From contig JAAVDJ010000010.1 of assembly GCA_014801875.1 (NCBI GenBank), positions 210,518 to 274,517 of the forward strand: DNA of 64,000 nt. Reading direction: 5' to 3'. Each line of letters opens with the position of its first letter. The stretch's first letter is position 1. This document shows positions 61,901-64,000 of the stretch, in pieces. This DNA is from Bacteroides sp. GTDB lineage: Bacteria > Bacteroidota > Bacteroidia > Bacteroidales > Muribaculaceae. Below the pieces are notes generated by a model, which worked only from the letters and a program-made list of their open reading frames with translations, was not told where the DNA came from and searched no databases. Position numbers and translations under genes: made by a program.

Positions 61901-62283
61901 TGGAATTCACCGTCTGGGACAACGCCAACAATTCCACCCGAAGCACGCTTGCTTTCAAGGTAGCTGCTGATTGGACACCATCCATCACCACCCTGACAAC
62001 TGATGCAAGCCCGGCTACCACCTCGGTCAACTTCATTGTTGCAACTGACGGTGAGATAGACGGGATGGAATGCACCATTGACGTCATCGACCTTTCAGGC
62101 ATGACGGTATGGAGCGGTAAGACTTCAAGTGTCTCCGGCTCTTCACCGATAAGGATTTCATGGGATCTTTCCTCATCCGGCGGTGGAAGAGTGGCAAGAG
62201 GAATCTACCTTTACCGGGCTACAATTACCGGCAAGAACGGATTCTCTACAAGCAAAACGCGGAAAATTGCCGTAGCCGGATGA
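58918..62283 (+). CDS. porU: Type IX secretion C-terminal signal peptidase PorU
   Basis: A 1121-residue gingipain-like (C25) outer-membrane protease that removes the C-terminal secretion signal of type IX cargo and links the cargo to A-LPS. A signal peptide (1-26), an N-terminal beta region, the C25 caspase-like fold with catalytic His in MDYIGHANPKSWGH (near 631) and Cys in YAATCEFLRW (near 663), and C-terminal Ig-like domains ending in GRVARGIYLYRATITG with a FlgD-like end. The start at 58918 begins the signal peptide MRSIITNIIIYIFLLCG. It precedes rex, a FAH-like gene and porV. Confidence 0.92.
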   Translation: MRSIITNIIIYIFLLCGTLTSFALSPDFYANSSRLSSGNWAKVEVTQTGMQLIPNATLRALGFSDPSKVNVYGSGGRILPERLYNSMTDDLPLLPSVVTSEGILFFGHNNISWTASVSNPGHKMNPYSEHSYYFISDREEVRPELSTEITGLPSSDNVITGFTRRLLHENDLLAPYDSGRQLLGEDFRTQPRRSFSFNMPDCIGEAEVKVCFGAKVTNGSSKLEIDFGGDNPQTFNIAGVSSTSTFLVMQTFKGKAPAAEKLDMSIQYSNTGLAATAALDYIEVFYPSALKLRNNQLYFYIQPASPATVRIENCTDATIVWDVTIPEKPVRKELTLDGSTGVFVSGQGYHEYVAFNPSKCANTVVAAGKVRNQDLHAMEVPDMLIVTPEAYRQAAERLASLRECTDGLKCAVLTPEVIYNEFSSGSADVTAIRKLLKMWHDRAVAEGTSGPRFCLILSRPSYDNKMVTQSSRKNNYPRIPIWQSENTFSETTSFSTDDYIGMLDDNTTALNMNNAKIHVAVGRMPVKSLAEAETAVSKLEKYLTSPSYGSWRTNVMVIADDQDNGTHLHQAEDIVSILSSSEGGKDYIYEKLYLDAYQLGYSGVGAVYPEAKTRMMEKWNEGVVWMDYIGHANPKSWGHENLLTWTDINSMTNSNLPFLYAATCEFLRWDADEVSGGEILWLTPDAGVIGMICPSRTVYITLNGLLNSATAQHVFSRNEDGSNLSVGEIMVRGKNNTLNDNNRLRYGFCGDPSMKLPSPELTLNIDRINGVETASMQQFPEIGARAKLLLEGSVTDYAGNIAEDFNGIADLRIFDAETVRTTWGNGSDGVVDTYNDRKNRLYSGRVKVENGKWTTTVFLPSEIENNYSPALISLYAYTSEGREAAGSFDKFYIYGYDTNVAEDNDGPEITEMWINFPTFADGGLVSPSSIFKASFTDPSGINVSDGGIGHNLSLSIDGTTFINDLGLYYSPDENDPTAGSVNYPLTGIQPGEHTLEFTVWDNANNSTRSTLAFKVAADWTPSITTLTTDASPATTSVNFIVATDGEIDGMECTIDVIDLSGMTVWSGKTSSVSGSSPIRISWDLSSSGGGRVARGIYLYRATITGKNGFSTSKTRKIAVAG

Positions 62284-62319
62284 CAATCTATCCAAACGTT
62301 TTGATTAATACAGAATACG

Positions 62320-62952
62320 ATGATCAACACCATAATACTTCCAGAACCTACTCTGAGACGCCTCCCCTGGTATCTCGCTTATATCGACATATTGAAGGCT
62401 CAGAAAGTTGAGCATGTTTCCTCAACCCAGATTTCGCGGGCCCTCAATGTGGACGCCTCTCAGATTGCTAAAGATCTTTCCTTCCTGTCTTTGAAGGGGA
62501 AGACCCGGATAGGATATGAGGTTGACGCTTTGGCTTCAACTCTTTCTGATTTCCTTGGCTTCCACACTCCCCACAAAGCTTATGTCTTCGGAGCCGGAAG
62601 CCTTGGGAAAGCATTGATGCAGGATTCCGGCCTCGCAAATTATGGGCTCAACATTGTTGCCGGATTTGACGTTGACGCGGCTAAAGTCGGCTCGATGGTG
62701 GGAGATGTCCCTATACATCATATAGACTCTCTTGAGGAGGTCATGGAAGCTGATCCGGCGACGATCGGTATTCTTACAGTGCCTGCCGACAAAGCCCAGG
62801 ACACTGCCGACATAGCAATCGGAGAGGGAATAAAGGCCATTTGGAATTTCACCCCTTATCGGGTCAAGGTTGCTGAGGGCATCGTGATGTCAAACACTTC
62901 AATATATGCCCACCTTGCCCTCATCTACAACCGTCTGAACGCTGAAAGATAA
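62320..62952 (+). CDS. rex: Redox-sensing transcriptional repressor Rex
   Basis: A 210-residue regulator that binds DNA when NADH is low and lets go when it rises. The winged-helix domain (1-75: RRLPWYLAYIDILKAQ, SSTQISRALNVDASQIAKDL) and the Rossmann domain with KAYVFGAGSLGKAL (about 83-96) are standard. The swapped C-terminal helix is present. It follows porU by 36 bp, an interesting place for a regulator of fermentation genes. Confidence 0.93.
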   Translation: MINTIILPEPTLRRLPWYLAYIDILKAQKVEHVSSTQISRALNVDASQIAKDLSFLSLKGKTRIGYEVDALASTLSDFLGFHTPHKAYVFGAGSLGKALMQDSGLANYGLNIVAGFDVDAAKVGSMVGDVPIHHIDSLEEVMEADPATIGILTVPADKAQDTADIAIGEGIKAIWNFTPYRVKVAEGIVMSNTSIYAHLALIYNRLNAER

Positions 62953-62978
62953 CACCTCTCCGACCTTCTGAAAAGGAT

Positions 62979-63554
62979 ATGAAAACATTTGTCATAGAAA
63001 GAAACGAAAACGGACTCCCTCCTGAAAGCTGGTATTTTCTCCCAGATTCCGCAATCACGAATCCCGGGAAACCTTTCTTTATCCCGGAGATGACCGACAC
63101 TATCGAAGCGCAAGCTCTCCTGGCTCTTAAAATTAATCGGCTTGGGAAAACCATTGCGCCAAGGTTCGCACATCGTTATTTCAGCGAAGTGGCCCTTGGC
63201 ATTCACTTCACGGCTCCTCTCCTTAAGAAAGAACTTTTGGACAAGGGATTGAGTCCCGACCGTTCCCGTGGGTTTGATCGCTCACTCTTTCTGACTGAGT
63301 TTATCCCATATGAGGAATTTTCAAAACACACTGAAATTTCATTCCTCAAGAATGGCGAACTCACTGCCACACTCTCTCCCGATCTTTCCGATGATGCAAC
63401 AGGGGATTGTTTCGCCGCCATCTCCGCTGAGAACACTCTGAAAATGGGAGATATCCTCATCCCTCATCTTTCCCGGGGAATCAGAATTAATATAGGCGAT
63501 ACCCTTGAAATCAGGAAAGACACAACTCCCCTTCTACGCATTGAAATAAAATAA
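62979..63554 (+). CDS. Fumarylacetoacetase-like (FAH) domain protein
   Basis: A 191-residue protein similar to short FAH-fold enzymes: FIPEMTDTIEAQALLALKIN, GKTIAPRFAHRYFSEVALGIHFTA and GFDRSLFLTEF follow the pattern of the FAH core. Typical members hydrolyse or decarboxylate 2-oxo acids such as acylpyruvates with a divalent metal. The usual ExE metal triad is hard to place here, so it may have another or no catalytic role. It is in line with rex and porV (27 bp and 3 bp gaps), the usual neighbourhood in Bacteroidales. Confidence 0.65.
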   Translation: MKTFVIERNENGLPPESWYFLPDSAITNPGKPFFIPEMTDTIEAQALLALKINRLGKTIAPRFAHRYFSEVALGIHFTAPLLKKELLDKGLSPDRSRGFDRSLFLTEFIPYEEFSKHTEISFLKNGELTATLSPDLSDDATGDCFAAISAENTLKMGDILIPHLSRGIRINIGDTLEIRKDTTPLLRIEIK

Positions 63555-63557
63555 AAA

Positions 63558-64000
63558 ATGAGCAAATTTTATAAAATCATACCGGTGGGCTTAGCCTTGG
63601 CTGCTGCCTGCCCCCTGTATGCTCAGAACGACATAAAGAATGACGACTTCAATCCGGTCAACACCGGAGTGACCACTCTGAGCATCACGCCCGACGCGCG
63701 CGGTTCGGGCATGGGTAATCTCGGGGCGGCGACTGACCCGGATGTTAACTCTCAGTTCTGGAATCCTTCAAAATATGCCTTTGCATACAGCAAGGGGGGT
63801 GTTGCAGTTTCATATACTCCTTGGCTTCGCAAAATTGTAAACGACATTTTTCTCGCTGACCTTACCGGATACTGGAAACCGGGAAACAGCGATCTCCAGG
63901 CCATCAGTGCCTCTTTCAGATACTTCTCCCTCGGTGAGTTCACTTCCGAAAGCGATGGATTGGGCGATCCTCTCCAGACAATCAATCCTTACGAATTCGC
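63558..64000 (+). CDS. porV: Type IX secretion outer membrane protein PorV, N-terminal part (partial)
   Basis: Open to the window end (147 codons). A signal peptide (MSKFYKIIPVGLALAAACPLYA) is followed by the family N terminus: TGVTTLSITPDARGSGMGNLGAATDPDVNSQFWNPSKYAFA, as in PorV/LptO, a FadL-like barrel that carries cargo to PorU. It starts 3 nt after the FAH-like gene. With porU it shows a functional type IX secretion system. Confidence 0.9.
   Translation, partial: MSKFYKIIPVGLALAAACPLYAQNDIKNDDFNPVNTGVTTLSITPDARGSGMGNLGAATDPDVNSQFWNPSKYAFAYSKGGVAVSYTPWLRKIVNDIFLADLTGYWKPGNSDLQAISASFRYFSLGEFTSESDGLGDPLQTINPYEF

Overview
The window comes from a gut-type member of the Bacteroidales, most like a Muribaculaceae or related family. 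The grounds are: TAnnTTTG-type promoters in place of sigma70 boxes, a type IX secretion pair (PorU and PorV), fimbrillin lipoproteins of the DUF3575/DUF5119/DUF6562 type, a very large alpha-2-macroglobulin, an acetate pathway (pta-ackA), and lipoproteins with Bacteroidetes-style signal peptides. The family assignment is inference; the order is well supported. I saw no insertion sequence, prophage or CRISPR array.

Layout. 1-6400: the start of a nuo operon (nuoB partial, nuoA), a TonB receptor with a partner lipoprotein, then divergent sdaA and rnz. 6400-14030: an ECF sigma factor, a small membrane protein of anti-sigma type, a Spy/CpxP-like periplasmic protein and a 1936-residue alpha-2-macroglobulin, all on the minus strand. 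14186-14880: tRNA-Leu(UAG) and a thioredoxin-like gene.

14950-26160 is an accessory defence region. A six-gene minus-strand operon encodes a type III-like adenine methylase (Mod), a Res-like helicase-nuclease, an unknown 215-residue protein, a 71-residue protein, a DndD-like SMC ATPase and a HerA translocase with a DndE-like N terminus. Upstream of mod lies a long, highly structured leader and a 116-bp promoter/leader repeat found again 724 bp away. Then follow a decayed ATPase gene, a candidate small RNA, an orphan nucleotidyltransferase and a MntA-HepT toxin-antitoxin pair. This is the most interesting part: DndD/DndE-type components are present without the sulfur-transfer enzymes, next to an adenine methylase.

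26400-44110 is mostly housekeeping: parC, a DUF3316-like protein, an S41 peptidase, aspS, a Nif3-like protein, a zinc-ribbon coiled-coil protein, the queuosine precursor operon queF-C-D-E, an LptF/G permease, pta-ackA and lgt. Inside it a small coiled-coil gene (37834) has a 270-nt leader with a 20-bp perfect inverted repeat and nested helices.

44220-53800 is surface and accessory: an AAA-ATPase/PD-(D/E)XK protein, a four-gene fimbrillin cluster in which two paralogous lipoproteins share an N-terminal domain but carry unrelated C-terminal domains, and an XRE/DUF3990/DUF3791 toxin-antitoxin-like operon with a perfect 13-bp palindrome at its promoter. 53880-57900 holds cvpA-sufC-sufD-sufS, with sufB absent from its usual place. 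58045-64000 holds a GH25 muramidase, porU, rex, a fumarylacetoacetase-like gene and the start of porV.
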